A stretch of DNA of 31,107 nucleotides, from positions 1-31,107 of the IMG/VR virus record IMGVR_UViG_3300009093_000100. One strand, 5' to 3'. The notes under the pieces were generated by a model that was not told the origin of the DNA, searched no databases, and saw only the letters and a program-made list of their open reading frames with translations. The DNA is from a virus. Shown in pieces: positions 1 through 6,383 of the stretch. A program made the translations under genes and the position numbers. Numbering within the stretch: position 1 is the first letter of the stretch; each line of letters starts with the position of its first letter.

Positions 1-233
1 AAAACCGCCTCCAACTCATCCACGCGCCTGCGCAGGGCGTCGATCTTTTCTTGCGACAGGCGTACAGTTTCGTTTCTGAAATCGATCGCCTCATTAGCCA
101 CACGACGCAACCGCTCGTTTTCCCGAGCCAGCTCCGCAACCGCCGCGCGGATCAACGGTACGTCAGTCAGTTCAAGGAATCCGTTATCCAGCAAATCCAG
201 CACTTCACTCACAGGCATTGTCTGCTCGCTCAC
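1..233 (-). CDS. Partial coiled-coil protein, cut by the left edge
   Basis: This reading frame begins at a GTG (231-233) that overlaps the stop of the upstream small gene in a GTGA junction and continues off the left end. A second possible start is the ATG at 216-218. A GAGG about nine bases before the GTG favours the earlier start, as does the coupling. The visible 77 residues have a hydrophobic, acidic start (SEVLDLLDNGFLELTDVPL) followed by a charged heptad-like stretch rich in Arg, Glu and Leu that should form a coiled coil (AELARENERLRRVANEA, then SQEKIDALRRRVDELEAV). It is the last visible gene of the minus-strand replication operon. The function is not recognised; a small DNA-binding or scaffolding-type accessory protein is possible. 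Confidence 0.6.
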   Translation of the reverse strand, partial: MSEQTMPVSEVLDLLDNGFLELTDVPLIRAAVAELARENERLRRVANEAIDFRNETVRLSQEKIDALRRRVDELEAV

Positions 234-376
234 TTCTCGGCCCTCACGTTTTTCCGCGTTGAATAGCGATTTTTGAGCTGCCAACGCAGGATCGCGCGCA
301 TAGCCTCTGCCTCGGTCGCCCAAGGTGGCCACGGCCAATCCCACTTATGCGGCGGCTTTGGCTTCTTGGTGTTCAT
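230..376 (-). CDS. Small tryptophan/proline-rich protein (48 aa)
   Basis: A 48-codon gene starts at the ATG at 374-376, preceded by a good GGAGAA ribosome-binding site eight bases upstream, and its TGA overlaps the GTG of the next gene. The protein opens with a basic, proline-rich stretch (MNTKKPKPPHKW), then has four tryptophans within about ten residues (WDWPWPPW), then an amphipathic helix and a basic end (RYSTRKNVRAEK). There is no signal peptide or membrane segment. The ribosome-binding site and coupled junction support a real gene. Compact Trp/Pro-rich phage proteins of this kind have no function I can name. Confidence 0.55.
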   Translation of the reverse strand: MNTKKPKPPHKWDWPWPPWATEAEAMRAILRWQLKNRYSTRKNVRAEK

Positions 377-420
377 GGCTGCATTCTCCGTTTCTTATTG
401 AGTCTCACTTGCAGACCAGA

Positions 421-438
421 AGAGCCGTCCATGGCTCT
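421..438 (-). terminator. Small hairpin after the exported-protein gene
   Basis: The arms AGAGCC and GGCTCT are perfect 6-bp complements around a 6-base loop, placed 10 bases past the stop of the gene ending at 448. On the minus strand only a weak T-rich run follows, so at best it is a weak terminator or an mRNA-end-stabilising hairpin. The rest of the gap 377-447 holds only the ribosome-binding site of the next gene. Confidence 0.25.
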
Positions 439-447
439 AGGTACTTT

Positions 448-1140
448 TTAGTTCTGGAACTTGCCCTGTACCGCGACGATGCAATTGCCTACGGTGCATG
501 GTACGAAGGTCGAAGCACTGATCGGCTGGCGGGGCTGTACAGTGCCGGGGATCAGATTCAGCCAGTAGTTCTTGGTTGGATCGAGCTTGCATGCACCGGC
601 CGAACCGTTAGAGCTGGCTACGAGGTTGAGATCGCGCGCGGCGTTGCAGACCACGTTCGGGTTGCCGTCGGTGAACACGCCTTGCACTGTAGCGATGGAA
701 CCGGTGATGTTGCGTGCGTTGGTGAAGGTACTGTTGATCAGAAAGTCGACCGTGTGCCCGGGCGTCGGCTTGAACGGGATTGCGACATACTGCCCCGGCT
801 GTAGCGTGAATATCGCATTCGCCGTCGACAAGCTGCCGGGCCACGTAGCGCCGAACACCTTGTCGAAGGTCCAGTTACCGCTGTCCGAAGTAGTCACCGA
901 ACTAACGACGTTGTGCTTGAATGCGCCCGCACACACGGCGTGTTGGTTCGGCAAATCCGAACCGAGCCCCGGCTGGCATGTAGCACTGGTCGGCGGTGGC
1001 GGTGTATCCGGGCACTGCACTGTGGCCGAAGTGCTTGGAGCATTTAGCGCGATGCTCGTTGCTGCGCAGTTGAGTGGTTGGTTGTAGGATGCAGCAAATG
1101 CTTGTGAAGCGATAAGAGCTAACGCAAGTACGATCTTCAT
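448..1140 (-). CDS. Exported cysteine-rich protein of unknown function (230 aa)
   Basis: The chosen ATG (1138-1140) gives a clean Sec signal peptide (MKIVLALALIASQAFA, cleavage after the AFA near residue 16). A GGAG ribosome-binding site lies in the last codons of the preceding gene, one base away from it. Longer upstream in-frame starts would bury the signal peptide. The mature part has eight cysteines (residues 24, 43, 55, 70, 165, 184, 215, 220), consistent with disulfides in the periplasm, a TPPPPT linker near 46-51, and a Ser/Thr/Asn/Val-rich body that looks beta-sandwich-like. It is the product of the same minus-strand operon as the primase-helicase, so it should be made early, unlike virion proteins. 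No family was recognised. A role at the cell envelope, such as superinfection exclusion, is only an inference from export plus early position. Confidence 0.75.
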   Translation of the reverse strand: MKIVLALALIASQAFAASYNQPLNCAATSIALNAPSTSATVQCPDTPPPPTSATCQPGLGSDLPNQHAVCAGAFKHNVVSSVTTSDSGNWTFDKVFGATWPGSLSTANAIFTLQPGQYVAIPFKPTPGHTVDFLINSTFTNARNITGSIATVQGVFTDGNPNVVCNAARDLNLVASSNGSAGACKLDPTKNYWLNLIPGTVQPRQPISASTFVPCTVGNCIVAVQGKFQN

Positions 1141-1141
1141 T

Positions 1142-1351
1142 TCAGTTCTCCGTTGGTGGGTGGTTTGCCGCGATAAGCAATAGCGCGGCGTATGGCTCGA
1201 GGGCATTGGTATACCAGTCATAAACATTTATCGTTGCAGGACCGAAACGTTGTTTTAAGCCCCTCGTTCCGAAGAATCCGAGTGGAGCGGGATCACGATT
1301 GCCCCCAGTGATATGAATTCCACGGTACATAAAACCAACGCAATCGCTCAT
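1142..1351 (-). CDS. Small hypothetical protein (69 aa) coupled to the primase-helicase
   Basis: The ATG at 1349-1351 overlaps the TGA of the primase-helicase gene (ATGA), and a strong GGAGGA lies six bases upstream, so the start is well supported. The protein runs MSDCVGFMYRGIHITGGNRD and ends with a hydrophobic patch (ALEPYAALLLIAANHPPTEN). It has one cysteine and no clear signal peptide; the C-terminal hydrophobic stretch is short for a membrane span. Its stop is one base before the start of the exported protein gene. I do not recognise it. Confidence 0.65.
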   Translation of the reverse strand: MSDCVGFMYRGIHITGGNRDPAPLGFFGTRGLKQRFGPATINVYDWYTNALEPYAALLLIAANHPPTEN

Positions 1352-3693
1352 ACGGCTCCTCCGGCGATGTCTTTGCGTGCTTGGGCCAGCCACTTCGGAT
1401 CGGGCTTCCAATTCACGTCGATGCCTCGGACGTTGCGGTTGTTTTTCCAGATCTGCTTCAAGTGCAATTTGTGGTGCTTGAGCAAACTGGCAAACTTGTT
1501 CGGGCTACGCGGCATACCGCCGACGCACCATTCTGTGATCACTAAGAGCTCGTCGCGTGTGATCCTGAAGTCTAGAGTGTTGACCAGATCGATGATTAGC
1601 TCACGATACGGTGCGTACTTGGTATTCTCGAGCGGGGACATTTTGTCCGGAGTCACGGAGCTTAAGTGATCCCAGAAAAACTCCAAGTCCCCACGTAGTA
1701 GAGCATCACTCACGGTGTCGATCGCTGTGCGCGAAATATCGATGAGCTGGTCGCGTGCGAGCGATACTAGCGGGGTACGAGCGACGATTTTGGAAGCAGG
1801 GTACGCGCGAAGATACGCGTAGAACGCTTCGAGCTCATTGGGGATGTCTTCTTCGATTTCTTTGACCGAGAGGCTGATTTTGTGTTCTTGATATGGTCCG
1901 ACGTTGAATCTGCGGTCATCGCTGCTTACCTCGACAGGGGCGGGTTTATTGCTCGCAAAGATCATGTTGGAATGATTAGGTGCCATGTAGGCTTGGGTGT
2001 ACATCTTGCGGATCGAGATCGTCGGTTCGACGATTAGATTCTTGAGCTTGGCCGTGATCTTGGTGTGGTATAGAGACCTACCGGCCTCGATTTCATCGAT
2101 GAAGACGATGAATTTATTCTCCATGTATCCGGTGAACTCGCTTTCGATCTCTTCCATGCGTTTGGACACGGTGTTTTGTGCCCCGAATATCGGGGTCAGT
2201 ATGCTATGAAACAGCACACCCTTGCCGGTTCCTTGGGTGCCTTGCCATACCCACGCCGTGCCCGAGGCCTTGAGATTCTGGACGATTACTGCGAGCCAGT
2301 TCATGAAGTGATGGATCGTCGCAGCATCGTTGCCGAGCACGTGCGAGATTACTTTCATGATTGTCGGCGGGACAGAGCTCACCGTAGGTAAGCTCTGTAA
2401 CTGGAAAAACGTGCTAGGTTGGTAGGTGTTGATCTTCCGGCTCTTGGTGTCGATCACGTATTGACACGTCGGATCCCATGTGAGTGTCCAGTCTGGAACG
2501 ATGTCACCGAGGGCCTGATCGTACTGCGCCAAGAATTGACGCAATTGGTTTTCAGATTTGGCAGGAGCCAGTACCAGCTGATCAGTGAGGCTGTTGTACG
2601 TGCCGTTGTAGTAGTTCCCGGTGCTGAAGTCACGGAAGGCGAGGTGAATTTCACCCTTTGAATTCGGCTGATAGCTCAGAGTCTGGGCAATCTTGGCCGA
2701 TTGTAATTTGGCCCAGTACTGCGGGAGTAAGTCTTGAGTGCGATAGGTCGGCTCGCCCTTGAAGTTATAGATGAACTCGGGGGAGTTCTCGGGATGGTAG
2801 TAAGCCCAACTGTCACCGCCGTTGAGGTTGAAGTATACAAATCCGCGTTCGGTCTTCGAGGCCGTAATGCTTGCAGCGTCGGGATTGGATAGATACTCGA
2901 TTTCACCTTGGAACTTGAACTTGGCAGCTCGGATCTTAGGCAATCCGGCCTTGGCACGAAGGTCGGCGATGATTTGTGAGATCTGGTTGCGCTGTACCTC
3001 TTGAGCCTGAAAGCTCGTGGGTAGGGTCAGTACTCGATTCAGACGGGCATTGAATGTGATTCGGTTACCTTTGGGGTAGGGGTCTTTGATCCTCGGTGCG
3101 AGTGCTGGCGGTGCGATGTAGAGGAGCTTGTCGTTTTGGCACGTGGTGACGTCCAGAGGCCAGCGCAGACTGGTGTTGGTTTTGGTGAGTTTGAGCTGAG
3201 AGTTGAGCTCTGGGACCGCGAGATTAAGTCCTAGGAGCCAGCGTTTGAGTTGTGCTGGCTGGTATTCACGGTCGAGCTGTATGAAGATGTGGCAGCGCAG
3301 ATCCGTTGCGCTCTCGAGTCCCATAGAGCTTGACCATTGAAGGATGTAATCGGTGTCCTGCGCTCCGACGGCTTTGAGAAAGGCATCCACGGACTGAAAC
3401 CCAGAGATACCGTCTAGGTCCAGACAGATCCAGTTGGTGGGGGTGTTCGGGTCAGTTGATCCAGCTCGGGATTCGAGTTGTAACTTGCGTTGTAATTCAC
3501 CCTTTAGCAGACATGCGCCTTTTGCTGCGTACTTGCAGATGTGCTGATAAAGCTCGTAGAGGCTGGTTGGATGCTCTTCGTACGAGGTTACCTCGTACAC
3601 GAAGGGGTAAGGGTGTTTGATTAATGTTCCATCTGCTGCTAGCTCGTAAGCCTTGACGATCGGCTGTTTTGCAGCGAGGAAGTTAATCTTCAT
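1348..3693 (-). CDS. Primase-helicase: AEP-type primase fused to SF3 (D5-like) helicase
   Basis: This 781-residue protein should start DNA synthesis and unwind DNA at the phage replication fork. The N-terminal third carries the three signatures of archaeo-eukaryotic primases/prim-pols: a DxD metal motif (CLDLDG, Asp92 and Asp94), an xH motif (RCHIFIQL, His135) and a third acidic motif (RWPLD, about 177-181). The C-terminal half is an SF3/D5-like AAA+ helicase: Walker A GTQGTGKG (485-492), Walker B FIVFIDE (528-534, Asp533-Glu534), then SNKPAPVEVSSDDRRF (581-596) with the polar sensor and arginine residues of the family. The ATG at 3691-3693 overlaps the upstream regulator gene by 11 bases. 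It lies beside the AT-rich, DnaA-box-bearing region 4007-4362, which fits a replication module. No DNA polymerase is in the window, so the phage may use that of the host or encode one elsewhere. Confidence 0.92.
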   Translation of the reverse strand: MKINFLAAKQPIVKAYELAADGTLIKHPYPFVYEVTSYEEHPTSLYELYQHICKYAAKGACLLKGELQRKLQLESRAGSTDPNTPTNWICLDLDGISGFQSVDAFLKAVGAQDTDYILQWSSSMGLESATDLRCHIFIQLDREYQPAQLKRWLLGLNLAVPELNSQLKLTKTNTSLRWPLDVTTCQNDKLLYIAPPALAPRIKDPYPKGNRITFNARLNRVLTLPTSFQAQEVQRNQISQIIADLRAKAGLPKIRAAKFKFQGEIEYLSNPDAASITASKTERGFVYFNLNGGDSWAYYHPENSPEFIYNFKGEPTYRTQDLLPQYWAKLQSAKIAQTLSYQPNSKGEIHLAFRDFSTGNYYNGTYNSLTDQLVLAPAKSENQLRQFLAQYDQALGDIVPDWTLTWDPTCQYVIDTKSRKINTYQPSTFFQLQSLPTVSSVPPTIMKVISHVLGNDAATIHHFMNWLAVIVQNLKASGTAWVWQGTQGTGKGVLFHSILTPIFGAQNTVSKRMEEIESEFTGYMENKFIVFIDEIEAGRSLYHTKITAKLKNLIVEPTISIRKMYTQAYMAPNHSNMIFASNKPAPVEVSSDDRRFNVGPYQEHKISLSVKEIEEDIPNELEAFYAYLRAYPASKIVARTPLVSLARDQLIDISRTAIDTVSDALLRGDLEFFWDHLSSVTPDKMSPLENTKYAPYRELIIDLVNTLDFRITRDELLVITEWCVGGMPRSPNKFASLLKHHKLHLKQIWKNNRNVRGIDVNWKPDPKWLAQARKDIAGGAV

Positions 3694-4006
3694 TAGTCAC
3701 AATCCCCGGGGTTTGGCCTGTTCCACGTGGAACACCGGCTTCGATCAAGTGGCTACGAGCCACGAAAGCTTTTACGTTTTGGGTGTTGGTATTCAGGAAG
3801 CGCGGAAATTCGAGCACCTCACGGACATCGATCTCGTAAGCGCGGCATAGACTGTACAGGGAGTCGAGGGTGGGGTTGTACTCGGGGTCTGATTCTATAC
3901 TCCGAATGGTGGGCAGACTCAAGCCCGACATTAGGGCGATATCTGACTGGGATAACTGTAGGTGTTGCCGGATGGATTTGAGGGCAAGTCGGTTGATCTT
4001 TTCCAT
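3683..4006 (-). CDS. XRE-family helix-turn-helix regulator (107 aa)
   Basis: The first 65 residues form a Cro/C1-type HTH domain: LSQSDIALMSGLSLPTIRSI (about 18-37) gives the two helices of the HTH, followed by the usual NPTLDSLYSLCRAYEIDVREVL. A C-terminal tail of about 38 residues follows, too short for a LexA-like protease or C1 dimerisation domain. The ATG (4004-4006) has an AGGAG about nine bases upstream. It is the first gene of the minus-strand operon and is likely to control the promoter at 4085-4113 and perhaps the divergent gene at 4363. Its tail-coding part contains the 16-bp palindrome at 3719-3734. Whether it acts as lytic/lysogenic switch, Cro-like or early repressor cannot be told. 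Confidence 0.88.
   Translation of the reverse strand: MEKINRLALKSIRQHLQLSQSDIALMSGLSLPTIRSIESDPEYNPTLDSLYSLCRAYEIDVREVLEFPRFLNTNTQNVKAFVARSHLIEAGVPRGTGQTPGIVTNED
3719..3734. other. parS-like 16-bp perfect palindrome TGTTCCACGTGGAACA
   Basis: The sequence is its own exact reverse complement and matches the known ParB/Spo0J site consensus TGTTNCACGTGNAACA; the C/G variant is the form known from pseudomonad chromosomes. It lies in the tail-coding part of the HTH regulator gene (codons for GVPRGTG), outside the DNA-binding domain. No parA or parB gene is in the window, so ParB would have to come from the host or another part of the genome. An operator for the HTH protein itself is the main alternative. 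Confidence 0.6.
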
Positions 4007-4068
4007 CAGAAAAAGCTCCTATCGGTCCTAGTTTTGGGGGGTCCAAAAATTTTGCTAGAATCGAGGAT

Positions 4069-4077
4069 TGTGGATAA
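4069..4077 (-). promoter_or_regulatory. Consensus DnaA box (TTATCCACA)
   Basis: The minus strand reads TTATCCACA, the strict consensus of the high-affinity DnaA box. It is next to a strongly AT-rich stretch (4082-4190) and upstream of the replication operon, the arrangement expected of a DnaA-dependent origin. Only one such box was found, whereas chromosomal origins carry several. It sits at the predicted transcription start of the promoter at 4085-4113, so DnaA binding could also repress that promoter. Confidence 0.55.
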
Positions 4078-4084
4078 GTCCGGA

Positions 4085-4113
4085 AATATATCTTCATCAA
4101 GTATATTTTGCAA
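4085..4113 (-). promoter_or_regulatory. Predicted sigma-70 promoter for regulator and primase-helicase
   Basis: On the minus strand a -35 element TTGCAA (4108-4113, four of six consensus bases) is followed by a 17-base spacer and a -10 element TATATT (4085-4090, five of six). Transcription would start near 4078 and leave a leader of about 70 bases before the HTH gene. It is the best match in the AT-rich region, but such regions give chance matches. Confidence 0.5.
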
Positions 4114-4216
4114 TATTTTTCTGAAAAATCTTGTCCGAGAAAAAAAGTGCTAGGATTGCTAAAAGCTCTAAAGAATATTTTTTAACTAACAAAGACTTAG
4201 AGATTCTAGCAATTCT

Positions 4217-4253
4217 AGAAGAAGGAAAGAGAAAAGAGAAAAGAGAAAAGAAA
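4217..4253 (+). repeat. Homopurine tract with three GAGAAAA tandem units
   Basis: All 37 bases on the plus strand are A or G. The core is three perfect 7-bp copies of GAGAAAA (4229-4249) within a longer GA-rich context that continues, with a few pyrimidines, to about 4290. Such tracts can form triplexes or act as unwinding and strand-bias elements. It sits just beside the DnaA-box/AT-rich region and just ahead of the plus-strand regulator gene. Confidence 0.7.
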
Positions 4254-4362
4254 TAGAAAACAAAGGATCAAGAAGAAATGAGAGTATTAGAGAGGTTACC
4301 TTTTAGGTTTGGGAGGTCTGGTGAAATATTGTTTTTAACGGGATTCTAACGCATTCGACTGT

Positions 4363-4614
4363 ATGCTCGCGTCCATGAATAGGCACACAAAACGCTGGTC
4401 GTTGGACTATCCCGATGCGCGTGGAACGGCGAGGTATTTGCTCAGTCTTCCTGAAGCGATGCTCAAGGATTTGACATTGCATGCTGAGTTGCAGGGGATC
4501 TCGGCTGCTGAGTTTGTAAGGCGTGCGATCACTGCGAGTATGCTGGCGCATGCAGACAAGAAGGTGTATGCACGGATGCATGGACAGCCGTTGGCTCCCA
4601 CGACTGAGAGCTAG
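4363..4614 (+). CDS. Ribbon-helix-helix-type regulator (83 aa)
   Basis: The middle of the protein has the pattern of an Arc/MetJ-type ribbon-helix-helix domain: a strand (ARYLLSLPEAM) followed by two helices (LKDLTLHAELQGISAAEFVRRAITASML), about residues 22-62. Basic residues flank it at both ends. It is the only plus-strand gene in the early region and is divergent from the XRE-type regulator across the AT-rich region, a classic two-regulator layout. The start is uncertain: ATGs lie at 4363 and 4375, and neither has a convincing ribosome-binding site. It ends just before the palindrome at 4621-4648. A role as transcriptional repressor of early genes is inferred. Confidence 0.7.
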   Translation: MLASMNRHTKRWSLDYPDARGTARYLLSLPEAMLKDLTLHAELQGISAAEFVRRAITASMLAHADKKVYARMHGQPLAPTTES

Positions 4615-4620
4615 GTTAAA

Positions 4621-4648
4621 AGCACCTCGCTCCTAGGAGCGAGGTGCT
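4621..4648. terminator. 28-bp perfect palindrome, bidirectional terminator
   Basis: The arms AGCACCTCGCTCCT and AGGAGCGAGGTGCT are exact reverse complements with no spacer. It lies between two convergent genes, the plus-strand RHH gene ending at 4614 and the minus-strand gene ending at 4660. Read on the minus strand the stem is followed by TTTTAA, as an intrinsic terminator requires. On the plus strand the run after the stem is G-rich, so termination there would be weaker. Confidence 0.8.
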
Positions 4649-4659
4649 GAGTGGGTGGA

Positions 4660-5403
4660 TCAAGCTGCCATCATGAAGCGTTCGATGTCTTCGGCTTTGC
4701 CGATGTTATTGCGTTGCGCAATGCCGCGTTCTTTTTGCAACTGCCGATAGTCATCGAGATCGTAGATCGGCGTGAACGTGCCGTTGTCCTCAGCACGTTG
4801 GTCGAGGGGGCACAGGCCATTTTCGAACCCCCAGAACTGCTGGGATTCGACCGACATGCGACTGAAACCCGAGATCAGCCAGATCTGCAGATACTCGATC
4901 GCGTCGACTGCATCTTCGATCGATGTTGCCGTGATGTCCTGTTCGGGTCCGGCATATTCTTCGCGTTCGGTAGCTCGATTGAAATCGGATTGGTCGAAGA
5001 GTGGGACGTCCGTCAGGTCTACAGGGTGATCTTCGAACATGGCGTCGACACCTTCTTCGATCGCTGTAGCGTCGATCTGTCGGTTCAGGCGACTGATGTC
5101 GATGTTGGCTTGGAATGCGCAGTCCTTCATGAGTTCCTTGACCATGACGACCGCTGCGGTCGTGTTTTTGGTCTGCGCAAAATAGGCCACGGTTTTTGCA
5201 ACTGCGAGTTTTGGATCATCGAACTTTTTTGCGGCGGTGCCGAGAGCGTGTCGGATTTCGTGGAGTGTGATTTCACGATTGGTCAAGCGCTCCGAATTTT
5301 TGCGCTTGGCCTTGAGCGCGGCTATGAAGTTCGGATGTAGCGGATCGAGTGCGACTTTTTGGATGGCGTGTGCCAAGTACTTGAGATGCGTATTCGTGTT
5401 CAT
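4660..5403 (-). CDS. Hypothetical early protein (247 aa)
   Basis: The last gene of the minus-strand early operon, just before the palindromic terminator. Its ATG (5401-5403) overlaps the preceding stop in an ATGA junction. The N-terminal third is basic and helical (MNTNTHLKYLAHAIQKVAL to LKAKRKNSERLTNREIT). The middle is strongly acidic (QIDATAIEEGVDAMFEDHPVD), and a Trp/Phe/Tyr-rich part follows near 170-225. No membrane segments or metal sites were seen. It is probably a soluble phage protein of host takeover or DNA metabolism, but I recognise no family. Confidence 0.7.
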   Translation of the reverse strand: MNTNTHLKYLAHAIQKVALDPLHPNFIAALKAKRKNSERLTNREITLHEIRHALGTAAKKFDDPKLAVAKTVAYFAQTKNTTAAVVMVKELMKDCAFQANIDISRLNRQIDATAIEEGVDAMFEDHPVDLTDVPLFDQSDFNRATEREEYAGPEQDITATSIEDAVDAIEYLQIWLISGFSRMSVESQQFWGFENGLCPLDQRAEDNGTFTPIYDLDDYRQLQKERGIAQRNNIGKAEDIERFMMAA

Positions 5404-5693
5404 GATTGAAAACCTCGAGTGAGTGATTTGAGTAGTTTGAGTTTGCGCTCGATTACGTTGATAGTTCGTGTGTGATCGAGTTCGAACGTGACAGCTGGGC
5501 GTACACGTGCCCGTATGCTTACCTCCTTGCTGGTTGCGTTGAAATCGTTGACGAGATTCATTGCTTCTTCGAGCGTGATCTCGCCGCTGTAAAGCCTGTC
5601 TTCGAGTGCTTCGACGAAAGTGATTACGTCGTCCTCGGCTTCAACTTCATTGAGATCTAAATGGCCGTCTTTACTTCTGATTAAGAGATTCAT
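5400..5693 (-). CDS. Small hypothetical early protein (97 aa)
   Basis: The ATG at 5691-5693 has a GGAG five to six bases upstream; a longer in-frame opening exists but lacks such a site and would overlap the upstream gene deeply. The protein starts MNLLIRSKDGHLDLNEVEAE and has an acidic first half, ALEDRLYSGEITLEEAMNLV, that looks helical. Its C-terminal half is basic (SKEVSIRARVRP and IERKLKLLKSLTRGFQS). The stop overlaps the start of the next gene. No function is recognised. Confidence 0.65.
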   Translation of the reverse strand: MNLLIRSKDGHLDLNEVEAEDDVITFVEALEDRLYSGEITLEEAMNLVNDFNATSKEVSIRARVRPAVTFELDHTRTINVIERKLKLLKSLTRGFQS

Positions 5694-5973
5694 AATTGCT
5701 CCATAAATGACCGCGCATGTAGACCTTGGTGCTGGGATCGATGTAACCAAATGCCCAGCGACCAGCTGATGTGAATCCAGAGCAAAGTAGCCCAGCAACT
5801 GCTGCTGCCATGATGCCGGTAAACGTCCCGTAATGGAGAATGTAAGTGAGAATCGTTATCACTACGTCTATCATTAGCGGTCGCCCTAGCATTCGCAATG
5901 AGACCTTTGGCGGTAGTTTCACAAATAATAGAAACAGACCGAGAAACACGATGAACCCAGATTCGATGATCAT
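5671..5973 (-). CDS. Small membrane protein (100 aa)
   Basis: The protein begins MIIESGFIVFLGLFLLFVKL, a hydrophobic N-terminal segment. A second long hydrophobic stretch (VVITILTYILHYG, then FTGIMAAAVAGLLCSGF) could cross the membrane once or twice, and a hydrophilic end follows (STKVYMRGHLWSNYESLNQK). Its ATG (5971-5973) overlaps the stop of the upstream membrane protein (ATGA), and its 3' end overlaps the next gene by 23 bases. Early small membrane proteins in phages often alter the host envelope or block superinfection, but no specific family is seen. Confidence 0.6.
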   Translation of the reverse strand: MIIESGFIVFLGLFLLFVKLPPKVSLRMLGRPLMIDVVITILTYILHYGTFTGIMAAAVAGLLCSGFTSAGRWAFGYIDPSTKVYMRGHLWSNYESLNQK

Positions 5974-6137
5974 AGCGTTATGTGTCTTAGTGCTACCTCG
6001 ATGAGTACCACGACACTCAGTGCCCAGACCGAAATTCCTGCGATCTTTTCGATTGGCACTGTGTTGATCGCGGCGTATGCCCGAATGCCCAGCACCGCAG
6101 TGCTGAACAACGAAAGTATAAAAATATACTTAATCAT
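5970..6137 (-). CDS. Small two-span membrane protein (55 aa)
   Basis: From the ATG at 6135-6137 (GAGG upstream) the 55-residue product has two hydrophobic segments, IKYIFILSLFSTAVLGIRAY near the start and IAGISVWALSVVVLIEVAL near the end, joined by a short polar loop (NTVPIEKI). It overlaps its neighbours by ATGA and 8-base junctions on either side. The first segment could instead be a signal peptide. Function unknown; it belongs to the cluster of membrane proteins at 5671-6485. Confidence 0.6.
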   Translation of the reverse strand: MIKYIFILSLFSTAVLGIRAYAAINTVPIEKIAGISVWALSVVVLIEVALRHITL

Positions 6138-6354
6138 TGCGGATGACCTCGAGCTTGGTGATTCGCAGCTCGCGGCAGTTCCATGCAGTGCGAGCACCAC
6201 GATAGAAGCACTTGGTGTGTATGTTCAGAGCTGAGTACTTCGTACTCAGCGATTCAGCAACGACGTTCGTCGCGTTTGATACTGCGCGCGAAGCCTTGAT
6301 CAAACCATTCATGGCATTGAAGCCAGCGCAGAAAAATTGTGCATGTGTGTTCAT
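6130..6354 (-). CDS. Small hypothetical protein (74 aa)
   Basis: The ATG at 6352-6354 has AGGA about nine bases upstream. The product starts MNTHAQFFCAGFNAMNGLIK, with three Cys residues (9, 49, 59), and ends with a basic stretch (YRGARTAWNCRELRITKLEV). The N-terminal part, rich in Ala, Asn and Val, is moderately amphipathic but not a clear membrane span. The 3' end overlaps the next gene by eight bases. Family not recognised. Confidence 0.55.
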   Translation of the reverse strand: MNTHAQFFCAGFNAMNGLIKASRAVSNATNVVAESLSTKYSALNIHTKCFYRGARTAWNCRELRITKLEVIRND

Positions 6355-6383
6355 GAGTGAGTTTCCTAGTGTGAGTGAGTGAT

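Larger units (their letters stand above)
4030..4290. other. AT-rich intergenic region, candidate replication origin
   Basis: This is the only long gene-free, strongly AT-rich stretch in the window. It holds the DnaA box (4069-4077), an A/T run suitable for unwinding (about 4082-4145 and 4168-4200), and short repeats around the motif ATTCTAG: TGCTAGAATC at 4053-4062, its exact inverse GATTCTAGCA at 4202-4211, and a second ATTCTAG at 4212-4218. It also holds the homopurine tract at 4217-4253. A 23-codon frame at 4278-4349 could be a leader peptide but is weakly supported. Nothing else coding was seen between 4007 and 4362. Origin function is inferred from these elements and the adjacent primase-helicase gene. 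Confidence 0.45.

Noticed and set aside
325-1087. Plus-strand frames opposite the exported-protein gene
   Set aside because: The minus-strand gene has a signal peptide, ribosome-binding site and operon context; the plus-strand frames have none.
2333-2345. Other CACGTG cores (near 2337, 8416, 16787, 17471) as further parS sites
   Set aside because: The outer arms do not match the parS consensus, so only the 3719-3734 site qualifies.
4278-4349. 23-codon frame after the purine tract
   Set aside because: Weak ribosome-binding signal that is just part of the purine tract; no further support.
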